The notes beneath the pieces were generated by a model. That model saw nothing but the letters and a program-made list of their open reading frames with translations, had not been told where the DNA came from and made no database searches. Position numbers and translations under genes: made by a program. This document shows positions 43,810 through 53,963 of a stretch of DNA of 64,000 nucleotides, in pieces (positions within the stretch are counted from its first letter, which is position 1; the number at the start of each line of letters is the position of its first letter). Source of the DNA: Pseudomonadota bacterium (GTDB lineage: Bacteria; Pseudomonadota; Gammaproteobacteria; Steroidobacterales; Steroidobacteraceae). Where the stretch lies: the NCBI GenBank assembly GCA_016704655.1, contig JADIZR010000007.1:62001-126000 (forward strand), given 5' to 3'.

Positions 43810-45148
43810 ATGATTCACCCTCCCCTGGTGTCCAGGGTTCTGCTAGTACTGCTCGCCTGCGTCACCTTGCTGTCGGGGTGCGCAGTCACCAGGTCGCTGT
43901 TCCGCGACAGGGCCGCTGAGGAGCGTGCCGCCGCGCTGCTGCAGGTGCAGCTCTCCGTCATGCGCTTCGCCGACGAGTACACCGCGTGGATCACCGAGCG
44001 GGTCGGCATGTTCCAGCAGTCCACCGACGATCCGGTCGAGCGGCTGGCGGCGCAGTCATGGCTGGTGTCCCAGGCTACCAGCGCGTTCACGATCGCGGCG
44101 GGCCCGAACCCGGAACTCAACACCATCGACATGCTGGTGTTCGCCACCCTGAGCCGCATGGTGATCGAGGACCGCTGGGTCGGCGAACTCTACGGCCCGC
44201 GCGCCGAGGGCCTGCTCGCCGCGCACAAGGCGCTCGAGAGCCGCGCCTGGAGTTTCGCACCCCAGCTCCTGAGTGAAGCGCAAATCGTGGAGCTGCGCAC
44301 GGGCATCGAGGCCTGGCACCGGCAGAATCCGGTCGTGCGTGCGGTGCCATTCATACATTTCGAGGACTTCGCGTTTGCGACCGGTGCCACGCCCACAGGC
44401 AGCACCTCGTCGGGCAGCATCTTCTCGCTCCTGGGTATCGATCCGCTCAGCAATCTCGACCCCGCGGTCCGCGAACTCGCGCAGACGCGCCAACTGGCCG
44501 AGCGGGCCGTTTACTACGGTCAGCGCGCGCCGAAGCTCATCAGCATGGAGGCGCAGCGTCTCGCCTTCGAGCTGGCCGTGACGCCGGAGTCGGCGGTGCT
44601 GCTCGAGAACGTCGATCGCGTCGGCGGCGCTGCGCAGGCAGCAAAGCACCCTCGCCGAGGACCTGCCGCGCCTGTTCGCCGAGGAGCGGTCCGCTGCGAT
44701 CGAACAACTGACCGGAATCCTGGACGAGCGCCAGGGCCAGTTGCAGGCGCTGGTCGTCGAGCTGCGCTCGACGCTCGAGGCCGGCGGCACGACGTCCGAC
44801 TCGGTTCGCGAGACCGTCGCTGCCCTGGACGTGCTGCTGGCACGCTTTGACCGCCCTGCGTCGGACACGGCCCGCGGCGAGTCGCGGCCCTTCGACGTGA
44901 CGGAGTACACCGAGGCACTGCGCGTGATGGGCGAAACGGCGCAGCAGCTCCAGATACTGCTCGGCCAGGCGGATGGCAAGATGCCGGCGTTGAATCAGGC
45001 CTCGGAGCGAGCCACTGGGCAACTGGTGTCGCTGGTCGACCACGTGTACTGGCGGCTGGTGCAGCTCATCCTGGTGCTGGTCGCGGCCGGCGTTGTCGGC
45101 GCGCTCGGGTACCGTGCCGTCGTGCGCCGCATACGCTACGACTCATGA
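43810..45148 (+). CDS. lipoprotein/membrane protein of unknown function, frameshifted near 44640
   Basis: From the ATG at 43810 a lipoprotein signal is seen (VSRVLLVLLACVTLLSGCAV; lipobox LSGC). The helical body includes MRFADEYTAWITERVGMFQQ and MLVFATLSRMVIEDRWVGEL. The frame breaks after LLENVDRVGGAA. It resumes one base over as QQSTLAEDLPRLFAEERSAA, then TLEAGGTTSDSVRETVAALD and a C-terminal membrane helix (LVQLILVLVAAGVVGALGYR). A protein of about 446 residues results, probably anchored at both ends. Its stop overlaps the ExoD start (ATGA). No family is recognised. Confidence 0.55.
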
Positions 45149-45819
45149 CGGCCGTCCAGTTCCGCAATCCCGAAGTCCGCCTCTCCGAAGCGCTGGCGAC
45201 GACGCGGCATGCGATCGAGGGGCACCAGGTCACGCTGCGCGAATTGCTGCTGCTGGTCGGCGAACAGGGCCTGCTGGTCTTTTGCGCGATCCTCGCGATG
45301 CCCTTCCTGCTGCCGGTGTCGCTGCCGTTCATGAGCACGGCACTCGGGGTACCCATGCTGCTGATCGGGTACGCCGTCACGATGAACCGCGTGCCCTGGT
45401 TGCCCGATCGTGTGCTCGATCACGCGTTGCCGAGCGAGACGGTGCAGCACACACTCGAGCGAGCGATACGGACATTCGATCGCTTCGAGCATCTCGTGCG
45501 CCCCCGCATGCTCGGGCTGACGGCAACGCCGGGCGTCAATACCGTGCATGGCATTGCACTCGTCGCCGCCGTCATCGCGCTGATGGCGCCTCTGCCGCTG
45601 ATTCCTCTCGCCAACACGCTGCCGGCGATCGGTGTCATCCTGCTGTGCCTCGGCATGGCGGAACGTGACGGCGTGCTGCTGTTGCTCGGCCACCTGGTGG
45701 CGCTGGTGTCGGTGCTTTACGTCGGCGCCCTGTTTTACTTTGCGGCCGAAGCCGGCAGCAATCCACAGGCGGCGCTCGACATGATCCTGAAGCTCTTCGA
45801 GAAGATGTTCGGCGGATGA
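45145..45819 (+). CDS. ExoD family membrane protein
   Basis: 224 residues. The ExoD pattern is clear: VTLRELLLLVGEQGLLVFCA, then LAMPFLLPVSLPFMSTALGV, WLPDRVLDHALPSE and several membrane helices (GIALVAAVIALMAPLPLIPL, LPAIGVILLCLGMAERDGVL). ExoD was first linked to exopolysaccharide production and alkaline tolerance in rhizobia; its biochemical role is unclear. It is coupled to the upstream lipoprotein gene and followed closely by a small periplasmic protein gene. Confidence 0.85.
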   Translation: MTAVQFRNPEVRLSEALATTRHAIEGHQVTLRELLLLVGEQGLLVFCAILAMPFLLPVSLPFMSTALGVPMLLIGYAVTMNRVPWLPDRVLDHALPSETVQHTLERAIRTFDRFEHLVRPRMLGLTATPGVNTVHGIALVAAVIALMAPLPLIPLANTLPAIGVILLCLGMAERDGVLLLLGHLVALVSVLYVGALFYFAAEAGSNPQAALDMILKLFEKMFGG

Positions 45820-45836
45820 ATCCCCACGGAGGACCC

Positions 45837-46346
45837 ATGGAACTGAAGAACCTGCTCGCCACACTGGCCAGTCTCACGCTGCTCGCAACGGCGCCGAATC
45901 TTGCGCTGGCCCAGCACGAGCATCAGCAGCAGGAAGCGCACGGCTCCGGTAGCGCTGTGGCCCAACTGCAGCTGAAGGACGGACAGAAATGGCAGACGGA
46001 TGCCCCACTGCGACTGGGCATGGCCAACATCCGCGCGGCTTTCGACGCCGACCATCCGGCGATCCACGCGGGCAAGCAGACCGACGACCAGTACGCCGCG
46101 CTCGAAACGCGTATCGATCAGCAGGTGAAGTCGATCGTGGCCAACTGCCGGTTGCCGGCGGATGCCGACGCGAACCTGCACTTCATCGTCGCCGACCTGC
46201 TGCAGGGCGTTTCGCTCATGCGCGGCGAGGACACAACGCGGTCACGCCACGACGGCGCGGCCTTGATCCACGGTGCGCTGCAGGCTTACGGCCAGTACTT
46301 CGACGATCCGGCGTGGAAGCCGGACGCACCCATGCAGGTGAAGTGA
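45837..46346 (+). CDS. small periplasmic His-rich protein (DnrO-like)
   Basis: 169 residues from the ATG at 45837, with GGAGG four bases upstream. An alternative ATG at 45816 overlaps the ExoD stop. The signal peptide is MELKNLLATLASLTLLATAP, then ALAQ. The mature N-terminus is rich in His and Gln (HEHQQQEAHG). The rest is a four-helix-like segment (MANIRAAFDADHPAIHAGKQ, VKSIVANCRLPADADANLHF, GALIHGALQAYGQYFDD-like) seen in DnrO-annotated proteins. Metal binding is suggested by the His cluster, not shown. Confidence 0.6.
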   Translation: MELKNLLATLASLTLLATAPNLALAQHEHQQQEAHGSGSAVAQLQLKDGQKWQTDAPLRLGMANIRAAFDADHPAIHAGKQTDDQYAALETRIDQQVKSIVANCRLPADADANLHFIVADLLQGVSLMRGEDTTRSRHDGAALIHGALQAYGQYFDDPAWKPDAPMQVK

Positions 46347-46373
46347 AGCAAGAGGTTCCGGTTGCAGCAGCGA

Positions 46374-47324
46374 TCATGCGCCCGGCAGCCCGCGCGCACC
46401 GAGGATGTCATCGAGGCTCCACTCGTGCTGCTGCTCGAAGCGCTGCGCCAGGAATTCAACGAACGAACGCACCTTGGCCGACAGGTGCCGCCGGCTCGGA
46501 TAGGCCGCGGCGATAGGTGACCGCGGAGGCCGGTAGTCCGGCAGCAACGGTACGAGCTGTCCGGCGCGGATCTCGTGCGCCACGATGAAATCCGGCGCGT
46601 AGACGATGCCCATGCCTTGCACTGCGAGCGACGCGAGCACCTGGCCGTTGTTGGCGCGGTGCCGCGGTGGGATACGCACCGACACACTCGATTCGCGCCC
46701 GCCCTCGCCTTCGAATTGCCACGTGTTCGGCATGCCGACGTTGGTGTAGCTCAGGCACTCGTGTTGCTGCAGGTCCAGAGGCGTGCGGATCGGTTCGCTG
46801 CGCCGCGCGACGTACGCTGGCGAAGCGCAACAGACGATCTGCGTCCAGCCGAGCCGTTTCGACACCATGCCCTGCGATCCGATGTGTCCGATGCGGATTG
46901 CGAGGTCGAAACCCTCCTCGACCAGGTCGACGACGCGATCGGAAAGTTCGAGGTCGAGCAGCAGATCCGGGTGGAGCGCACTGAACTCCGCAAGCGCCGG
47001 CGCCAGGTACCGCGTCCCGAAGCTGACGCCGCACGTCAGGCGCAGCGTGCCTTTGGGTTCCGCTGCCGTCGCACGCACCGAGGCCTCGGCATCTGCGAGG
47101 TCCGACAACAACTGCACGCTGTGTTCGTAGAACGACTGCCCGGCTTCAGTCAGCGACAGTCGTCGCGTCGTGCGATTGAGCAGCCGCACGTTCAGGTGTG
47201 ATTCCAGCTCCGAGACCTGCCGCGAGACGGCCGAGGTGGACAAACCGATCCGCTCGGCGGCCCGCGCAAAGCTCCCCAGTTCGACGACTTTGGCGAAGGT
47301 ACTGACGGCCAGGAAGCGATCCAT
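46374..47324 (-). CDS. LysR-family transcriptional regulator
   Basis: 316 residues. The N-terminal winged helix (GSFARAAERIGLSTSAVSRQ, VSELESHLNVRLLNRTTRRL) and the periplasmic-binding-like effector domain (GTLRLTCGVSFGTRYLAPAL, LDLELSDRVVDLVEEGFDLA) are complete. It resembles the large CrgA/DsdC-neighbour group of LysR proteins that respond to quinones or aromatic compounds. It is divergent from the GST and YgiD genes and is their probable regulator. Confidence 0.9.
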   Translation of the reverse strand: MDRFLAVSTFAKVVELGSFARAAERIGLSTSAVSRQVSELESHLNVRLLNRTTRRLSLTEAGQSFYEHSVQLLSDLADAEASVRATAAEPKGTLRLTCGVSFGTRYLAPALAEFSALHPDLLLDLELSDRVVDLVEEGFDLAIRIGHIGSQGMVSKRLGWTQIVCCASPAYVARRSEPIRTPLDLQQHECLSYTNVGMPNTWQFEGEGGRESSVSVRIPPRHRANNGQVLASLAVQGMGIVYAPDFIVAHEIRAGQLVPLLPDYRPPRSPIAAAYPSRRHLSAKVRSFVEFLAQRFEQQHEWSLDDILGARGLPGA

Positions 47325-47482
47325 CGGTCTATTGTTGCATTTTACGCAAGTATTAATCCATCGATATTCTCTTTATCCCTCAATATGACTGGATCAGGAT
47401 GTGCCCAAGCCCGGCGCAAACGGCCCGGGCACGAATACACGATCAGCCGCAGTCAAAGACGTAACCCAGGAAGGCGCAACCC
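47325..47482. promoter_or_regulatory. divergent promoter region between lysR and gst
   Basis: 158 bases that include an AT-rich stretch at 47336-47395 (TTTTACGCAAGTATTAATCC, ATCGATATTCTCTTTAT). Such composition is unusual for this window. LysR-type regulators bind T-N11-A-type sites here, but I cannot single out one with confidence. A weak GGAAGG precedes the gst ATG. Confidence 0.4.
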
Positions 47483-48088
47483 ATGAAGCTCTACTACACA
47501 CCCGGCGCCTGCTCGCAGGCACCGCACATCGCACTCAACGAACTCGGCCTGGCGTACGAGTCGGTCAAGGTGGACCTGGTCAAGCACACGCTGCCGAACG
47601 GGACCGACTTCTACTCGATCAATCCGAAGGGCTACGTCCCGTTGCTCGAGCTGGATGACGGCACGCGGCTCACGGAAGTGGGTGTCCTGCTGCAGTACAT
47701 CGCGGACCAGCAGCCGGGCACGATCGCGCCTGTCTTCGGCACCAAGGCACGTTGGCAGCTGATGGAATGGCTCAACTTCATCTCGACCGAGGTGCACAAG
47801 GGCTTCGGCCCGTTGTGGAATCCGCAGACTCCGGCCGATGTGCGCGAGCGGACCGTGCAGGCGCTCGGCAACCGGTTCACGTTCATCTCGAAGACCCTCG
47901 AGCAGCAGCCGTTCCTGACGGGTGACACGTTCTCGATTGCCGACGCCTATCTGTGGGTCGTGCTGAACTGGGCCGACTACCATAAGGTCGACCTCGCGTC
48001 GTGGCCGGCCGTGCAGCAGTTCCGTGCGCGCGTCGCGGCGCGTCCGGCGGTGCAGAAGACGCTGAAGGCCGAAGGGCTGGTGAAGTAA
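47483..48088 (+). CDS. gst: glutathione S-transferase (beta class)
   Basis: 201 residues, the GstA size. The N-terminal thioredoxin fold has MKLYYTPGACSQAPHIALNE (Cys10 at the beta-class catalytic position), VPLLELDDGTRLTEVGVLLQ (the cis-Pro and the glutathione-binding T-E motif) and the C-terminal helical domain with FSIADAYLWVVLNWADYHKV. It conjugates or reduces electrophiles with glutathione in the cytoplasm. It lies divergently from the LysR gene and 27 bases before ygiD, so an oxidative or aromatic-stress operon is likely. Confidence 0.92.
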   Translation: MKLYYTPGACSQAPHIALNELGLAYESVKVDLVKHTLPNGTDFYSINPKGYVPLLELDDGTRLTEVGVLLQYIADQQPGTIAPVFGTKARWQLMEWLNFISTEVHKGFGPLWNPQTPADVRERTVQALGNRFTFISKTLEQQPFLTGDTFSIADAYLWVVLNWADYHKVDLASWPAVQQFRARVAARPAVQKTLKAEGLVK

Positions 48089-48115
48089 AACACGCCTCAC
48101 CTCCCCCGCTCCTCG

Positions 48116-48904
48116 ATGCAACGTTTCCCCACGCTGTTTCTCTCGCATGGCTCGCCGATGCACGCGCTTGATCCGGGCGGTGCCGGCAAGGCGTGGCGCG
48201 CCATCGCGGATTCGCTGCCGAAACCACGGGCGATCCTGATGGTGTCGGCACACTGGGAAACGTCCCTGCCAATGCTGACGGGCGGCGCCCAATTGAAGAC
48301 GATCCATGATTTCGGGGGTTTCCCCGAACCGCTGTACAAGCTGCGCTACGACGCACCGGGCTCGCCCGCACTCGCCGAGGAAGCCGCGGCCTTACTGCGC
48401 CACGCAGGGATGGCTTCATCGAGCAATGGCTGTCGCGGCATCGACCACGGTGCGTGGGTGCCGCTGCGCTGGATGTACCCGGCTGTCGATGTACCCGTCG
48501 TGCAGCTGTCTGTACAACCGGGACTCGGCACCCCGCATCACCTGCAGATGGGACGCGCACTGCAGCCGCTCACCGAGCGCGACGTGCTCGTGATCGGCTC
48601 GGGCCATGTCACTCACAACCTGCGTGACTGGATGACGAGTCGCGATGCGTTGCAGCCGCTGCCCTATGTGTCGGCGTTTTCCCAATGGCTGGAAAGTCAG
48701 CTGGCGAGCGACGACGAAGCGGCACTGCTGGCGTACCGCGAACAGGCACCTGCAGCCGCACGTGCGCATCCGACGGAGGAACACTTCCTGCCGTTGTACG
48801 TTGCGCTCGGTGCGGCGGGGTCCGCAGTGACGTCGAGACGGATTTACGCGGGCATGGAAGGCGCGGCGCTGTCGATGGACGCCTACCGCTTCGATACGCA
48901 CTGA
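48116..48904 (+). CDS. ygiD: YgiD-type extradiol dioxygenase (LigB superfamily)
   Basis: 262 residues. LFLSHGSPMHALDPGGAGKA at the N-terminus, SAHWETSLPMLTGG, IDHGAWVPLRWMYP and GSGHVTHNLRDW contain the conserved His residues for Fe(II)/Zn. The C-terminal EEHFLPLYVALGAAG also fits. The family includes E. coli YgiD, a 4,5-DOPA extradiol dioxygenase; the natural substrate in most bacteria is unknown. It follows gst and is likely under the same LysR regulator. Confidence 0.88.
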   Translation: MQRFPTLFLSHGSPMHALDPGGAGKAWRAIADSLPKPRAILMVSAHWETSLPMLTGGAQLKTIHDFGGFPEPLYKLRYDAPGSPALAEEAAALLRHAGMASSSNGCRGIDHGAWVPLRWMYPAVDVPVVQLSVQPGLGTPHHLQMGRALQPLTERDVLVIGSGHVTHNLRDWMTSRDALQPLPYVSAFSQWLESQLASDDEAALLAYREQAPAAARAHPTEEHFLPLYVALGAAGSAVTSRRIYAGMEGAALSMDAYRFDTH

Positions 48905-48914
48905 GACGGCGGGC

Positions 48915-49210
48915 TTCGGGGAAGGGACGCCCCGGGGGGGCGCCGGGGGAGCCCCAGGGGGGGCCCCGGGCCGAAAAGAAAGGGGGGGGGGCAAACCCCC
49001 AGGGGGCAAACGGAGAGGGGCCGGCTGGGTCCCCGCGAGGCCCGACGACAAGCCCACAGCAGCGCTGGAGTGGCCGCTCGCCGCGAAGCAACGACCGCGG
49101 CATCGACGACCCAGAGCGATCGCCCGACATCGTCGGCCGTGAGAGCAGGTGGAGCTGGAACCGCACAGGATGAGTTGGGCCCGGGGGGGACTGCTGCGGC
49201 TGGCGCGCGC
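48915..49210. repeat. G-homopolymer-rich low-complexity block 1
   Basis: Right after ygiD comes a stretch dominated by runs of 4-10 G on the plus strand (for example near 48931, 48958 and 48982), then ordinary GC-rich sequence. Codon structure is absent in all frames. A second G-rich patch lies at 49384-49460. It could be a hard-to-sequence structured region that was badly called, or a join over missing sequence, since a truncated transporter gene lies just beyond. Confidence 0.5.
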
Positions 49211-49282
49211 GGGCTGAGTTGCTCAAGTCCGCTCGAGTTCGCGGAGTGTCGCGGCCAGCAGGGTGTGCGCTCCCGCGGCGGG

Positions 49283-49390
49283 TCACGATGTAGCGGCCAC
49301 CGCAAGGATGACGAGGCCCCCGGCCACCAGCGCCGCCGGTGCGTCTCCCAGACGGATGCCACGATCGTCAACGCGGCAAACAGCGCTGGC
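49283..49390 (-). pseudogene. C-terminal remnant of an EamA/DMT-type transporter
   Basis: The minus strand reads ALFAALTIVASV and then, one frame over, LGDAPAALVAGGLVILAVAA, TS and a stop. This is the usual end of EamA transporters (final two helices with an L-G-E/D between them). A one-base shift separates the two pieces, and the upstream nine tenths of the gene are missing, replaced by G/C-rich sequence from 49391. Identification rests on a short hydrophobic pattern. Confidence 0.4.
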
Positions 49391-49560
49391 GGGGGCCGGT
49401 TTTGTGCTGCGCCGCGCGCGCCGGGCCCGCGGGCCCCGGGTTGGGGGGGGCGGCCAGCAGGGCGGCAGCGCGCTCAATGTGGGATTCAGCGGACTTCCGC
49501 CTCCTGGTTCTGTTCGCTATCGCACTCACAACCGTGCGTCGAGCCAAAGTAGCGATCCAG

Positions 49561-49594
49561 AAAAGTTGAGGCCCGGACAGTGCCGGGCCTCAAC
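49561..49594 (-). terminator. rho-independent terminator of rhlE
   Basis: A perfect 12-bp stem GTTGAGGCCCGG/CCGGGCCTCAAC (49565-49576 with 49583-49594) and a six-base loop. On the minus strand it is followed by TTTT. It starts six bases after the rhlE stop codon. Confidence 0.85.
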
Positions 49595-49599
49595 TGGAC

Positions 49600-50904
<1,305 letters not shown>

Positions 50905-51119
50905 TGAATGACTTTTCCGGGCGCCAAACCTGCGCGCGTATGCGCGTGCAGGCACCGGGCTGGCGCCGTAACTTTGATGAATCGAGCAGCGAAATGCAGA
51001 CTTCGATCAGTCTGCAGGAGGGGCCGCATAGGCGTTCCCAGGGAGGGAAGCGCTGAAGAACCTCGTGCGCAGACCGGACTGCGCGGCGGCAAACTGTGGC
51101 GGCAGTCTACCTGAAGCCG

Positions 51120-52538
51120 CTATTTCGTGCCAGCGAGCGTAGTGAGCAGCACGTACCAGTGATCCAATCCGGCGTAAAACGCCGCAACCGGAACGCGTTC
51201 GTTCAAGCCGTGGGCAAACTCGTCGCTTTGTTTCATGAACAGGCTGCTGACGCCGTACGTTGGAATGCCTGCACCACGGAAGATGGAGCCGTCGGTGGCG
51301 TAGGGAGCCATGTCCGGCACGATCGGCACTCCGGGATGGCTCGCCCGGACCGCCTTGGTGACGGCCTCGAGGACGTCGTCGCGCAGTGGGGAGGGCGGGC
51401 TCGAATGCGGCTCGCCGAGCACCTGCACTTCGATCCTGTCGCCGACGACCTGCTGCAGCGAGTCGCGCACTTCGGCAACGCTGGTGCCGGGGAAGATCCG
51501 GCAATTGACCGTGGCCGTCGCTGACTGCGGCAACGCGTTATCCGCGTGTCCGCCGGTGAGCAGCGTCGCGACACAGGTGGTCCGTGTGCGGCCGATCATG
51601 GCCGGCGTCTTCGCCAGGATGGCGGCGGCCCCGGCATCGCCCGGGTGAGCCGCGAACTTCGCCATGGCCTCCCCCAGCTCACCTGGGGTAACGGGAGCCG
51701 ACGCCTTGAAGCTGCCGAGCGTCCAGTCGTTCCACATCACCGGGAACGAGTATCCCTGCAGCGCCTTGAGCGCATCGGCGAGTTCGTAGATGGCATTGTC
51801 AGGCCGCGGCTGCGAACTGTGCCCGCCCGGGTTGTGGGCGGTGAGCGTGAAGCTGGCGTAGGATTTTTCCGCCCCCTGCACCTTGTAGTACTGCGGCTTG
51901 CCCGTGCTGCTGTCGAGCGAGCCGCCACCCCCGTCGCCGTTCAGAGCGAACTCCGCGTCCGTGAGTGCGCGGTACTTGGTCGCGAGCTCGCGCGCGGTGT
52001 CCATCTGCGTCTCTTCGTCGCCCGTGAACGCAATGATGAGGTCGCGCGTTGGCACGAACCCCTCGGACTTGAGCCGCAGGAACGTGGCAGTGATCAGGGA
52101 AATCTCGCCTTTGACGTCCTGCGTGCCGCGGCCGAAGAAGTACCCGTTCTCTTCGACCAGCTTGAACGGATCGCGCTCCCAGTCTTCCGGCTTCGCCGTG
52201 ACGACGTCCATGTGGGCGAGCACGAGGATCGGCTTGCCGCCCTTGCCATTGCCGCGATAGCGCACGACGAGCGACGCCGTTTCACCCGAGGGCAGGATGT
52301 GAATGTCGTCCTCGGGAAAACCGGCCGCCCGGAAGCGATCCGCCAGGTACATGGCGACTGCCGGAACCTGGCCGAGGCCGGCGGAGCTCGGGATGGACAC
52401 GATCTTGTCCAGGATGACGCGCGCATCAGCCCGTACGTTGTCCGGTGCCGCAGCGTGCGCCGTCGCCGCAAGGCCACACACCAGCGCCGCCATCGATCCC
52501 AGCAGTCGCATCCGCATTCGGGCACCTGTCTCGTTCAT
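51120..52538 (-). CDS. exported M20 family metallopeptidase
   Basis: 472 residues with a signal peptide (MRLLGSMAALVCGLAATAHA). The M20 metal-binding motifs are ILVLAHMDVVTAKPEDWERD (His, catalytic Asp), FGRGTQDVKGEISLITATFL (bridging Asp) and AFTGDEETQMDTA (catalytic Glu-Glu). LTGGHADNALPQSATATVNC and HGLNERV near the end supply the rest. It probably cleaves dipeptides or N-acyl amino acids in the periplasm. It is 24 bases downstream of the chorismate mutase fusion gene and may share its transcript. Confidence 0.9.
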   Translation of the reverse strand: MNETGARMRMRLLGSMAALVCGLAATAHAAAPDNVRADARVILDKIVSIPSSAGLGQVPAVAMYLADRFRAAGFPEDDIHILPSGETASLVVRYRGNGKGGKPILVLAHMDVVTAKPEDWERDPFKLVEENGYFFGRGTQDVKGEISLITATFLRLKSEGFVPTRDLIIAFTGDEETQMDTARELATKYRALTDAEFALNGDGGGGSLDSSTGKPQYYKVQGAEKSYASFTLTAHNPGGHSSQPRPDNAIYELADALKALQGYSFPVMWNDWTLGSFKASAPVTPGELGEAMAKFAAHPGDAGAAAILAKTPAMIGRTRTTCVATLLTGGHADNALPQSATATVNCRIFPGTSVAEVRDSLQQVVGDRIEVQVLGEPHSSPPSPLRDDVLEAVTKAVRASHPGVPIVPDMAPYATDGSIFRGAGIPTYGVSSLFMKQSDEFAHGLNERVPVAAFYAGLDHWYVLLTTLAGTK

Positions 52539-52562
52539 CAGTATTGCAACCGTTCGACTCGT

Positions 52563-53963
52563 TCAGTGGGCTTGATTGTCGCTCACGTACGCCTGCATGG
52601 CTCGTTCGAGCTCACGCGTTGGCTCGCCAGCGGCAATCGCCCCTGCCAGCCACTCGTCCACCACTGCCTGCAGTGCGGGGTCGGGCGCCATCAGAATCCG
52701 CTTTTCGCCTCGCGTCAACGTGCCAGGGTACGTTCGGCACAACTCGCCGGGTCGGCGGCGAGCCTGCAGTTCGGCCTCGACGTCATCGGTGACCATCACG
52801 TCGGCCCGGCCCGCCGCAATCTCCGCGAACACACCGCGGTTGTCTGGATGCACGACGATCTGCGCCTGGTGCACGTGCTCGCGCACGTAGCGCTCGTTGG
52901 TCCCACCCGGATTCACGATCACGCGGACGTTGGGGCGATCGAGTTCGGCTGGCGTGTCGAATCGCTCGCGATCGGCGCAGCGCGCAATCAACGTCTTGCC
53001 GCCGTAGTGGTAGGCAGCAGAGTAGAGGCCCAGCGCAGCACGCTCCTCGGTGTAGCCGATGCCGCTCAGAGCCACATCGAAGCGTCCGGCGCGCAGATCA
53101 TCGGCCAGGCCAGGCCAGCTGGTGCGGACGAACACCGGCTCGACACCGAGATGCGTGGCCAGGTCGCGTGCCAGCTCGATGTCCGCGCCGGACAAGTGGC
53201 CATTGGCGTCGAGGCTGAACGGAGCGTAATCGCCGGTGGTTGCAACACGGAGCAAATGTGTCGCCCGCACGCGGTCCAGGACAGGGCCACCCGCGACCCG
53301 AACGACCTGCCGTAAGGCAGTCATCAATTCCGTGGATGCGTCGGCCGGAAGTTCATGGCGCCGAACTTTGGCTTGCATCTGCACCATCGCTGCGGCGGCC
53401 GTGTCGTCACGCAACGGGGCCAGCAGGTACAACGCGGCGAGCTGTCTTTCGTTCGCCGCATCGATGCGCTCACGCACGGCCTGCAGACCCGCGGGGTCGT
53501 CGCACGGTGCGCAGTGGCCGGCCTGCTTCCATTCGTCATGCCAGCGCTGCTGGACGTCGCGAGCCAGACCGATCTGCCCGGCAAAGAACGCCTGCGTCGT
53601 CACGGCATCCAGGCCGAGTGACTCCGCCCGTACCGCCACTCGCTGCAGGACGTCGGCCTCACGCGCGGCATCGCGGATCGGCGCGCCCGACAGCCATTTT
53701 GCGGCAGCCACGTCGCGCATCAGCGTCAAGCGCTCGTCGATGACCTGCACGAGCGACTGCGCGGCTTGCCCATCGGCAAATTCGGCCGCGGGTACCCGGG
53801 TGGCGCTGGACACGGGCGCGTTTGCAATTCCAGCTGCGTCGGCCTGCACTGCTTGAGTGGCAACACAACCGGCGATCACGCAACCCGCTGCGACCAACAC
53901 CAGCATCGCGCCGAACCGGCCGCTGCAGACAGCGTGCGCGTTGGGATCCAGATTGAGGCTCAT
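52563..53963 (-). CDS. exported chorismate mutase-cyclohexadienyl dehydratase fusion lipoprotein
   Basis: 466 residues. The N-terminus has a lipobox (VIAGC, Cys33). Residues 65-215 fit the secreted gamma-AroQ chorismate mutase: LVQVIDERLTLMRDVAAAKW, AREADVLQRVAVRAESLGLD and FFAGQIGLARDVQQRWHDEW. Residues 230-460 are a periplasmic binding-protein fold of the PheC type: LLRVATTGDYAPFSLDANGH, DIELARDLATHLGVEP, FDVALSGIGYTEERAALGLY and DVMVTDDVEAELQARRRPGE. Together they would turn chorismate into prephenate and then phenylpyruvate outside the cytoplasm. Fusions of this type have been reported elsewhere. The start overlaps the ycaQ stop (ATGA). Confidence 0.85.
   Translation of the reverse strand: MSLNLDPNAHAVCSGRFGAMLVLVAAGCVIAGCVATQAVQADAAGIANAPVSSATRVPAAEFADGQAAQSLVQVIDERLTLMRDVAAAKWLSGAPIRDAAREADVLQRVAVRAESLGLDAVTTQAFFAGQIGLARDVQQRWHDEWKQAGHCAPCDDPAGLQAVRERIDAANERQLAALYLLAPLRDDTAAAAMVQMQAKVRRHELPADASTELMTALRQVVRVAGGPVLDRVRATHLLRVATTGDYAPFSLDANGHLSGADIELARDLATHLGVEPVFVRTSWPGLADDLRAGRFDVALSGIGYTEERAALGLYSAAYHYGGKTLIARCADRERFDTPAELDRPNVRVIVNPGGTNERYVREHVHQAQIVVHPDNRGVFAEIAAGRADVMVTDDVEAELQARRRPGELCRTYPGTLTRGEKRILMAPDPALQAVVDEWLAGAIAAGEPTRELERAMQAYVSDNQAH

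Noticed and set aside
48609..49371. Pro/Gly-rich minus-strand frames across the G-rich block after ygiD
   Set aside because: They are translations of G homopolymers and have no conserved features.
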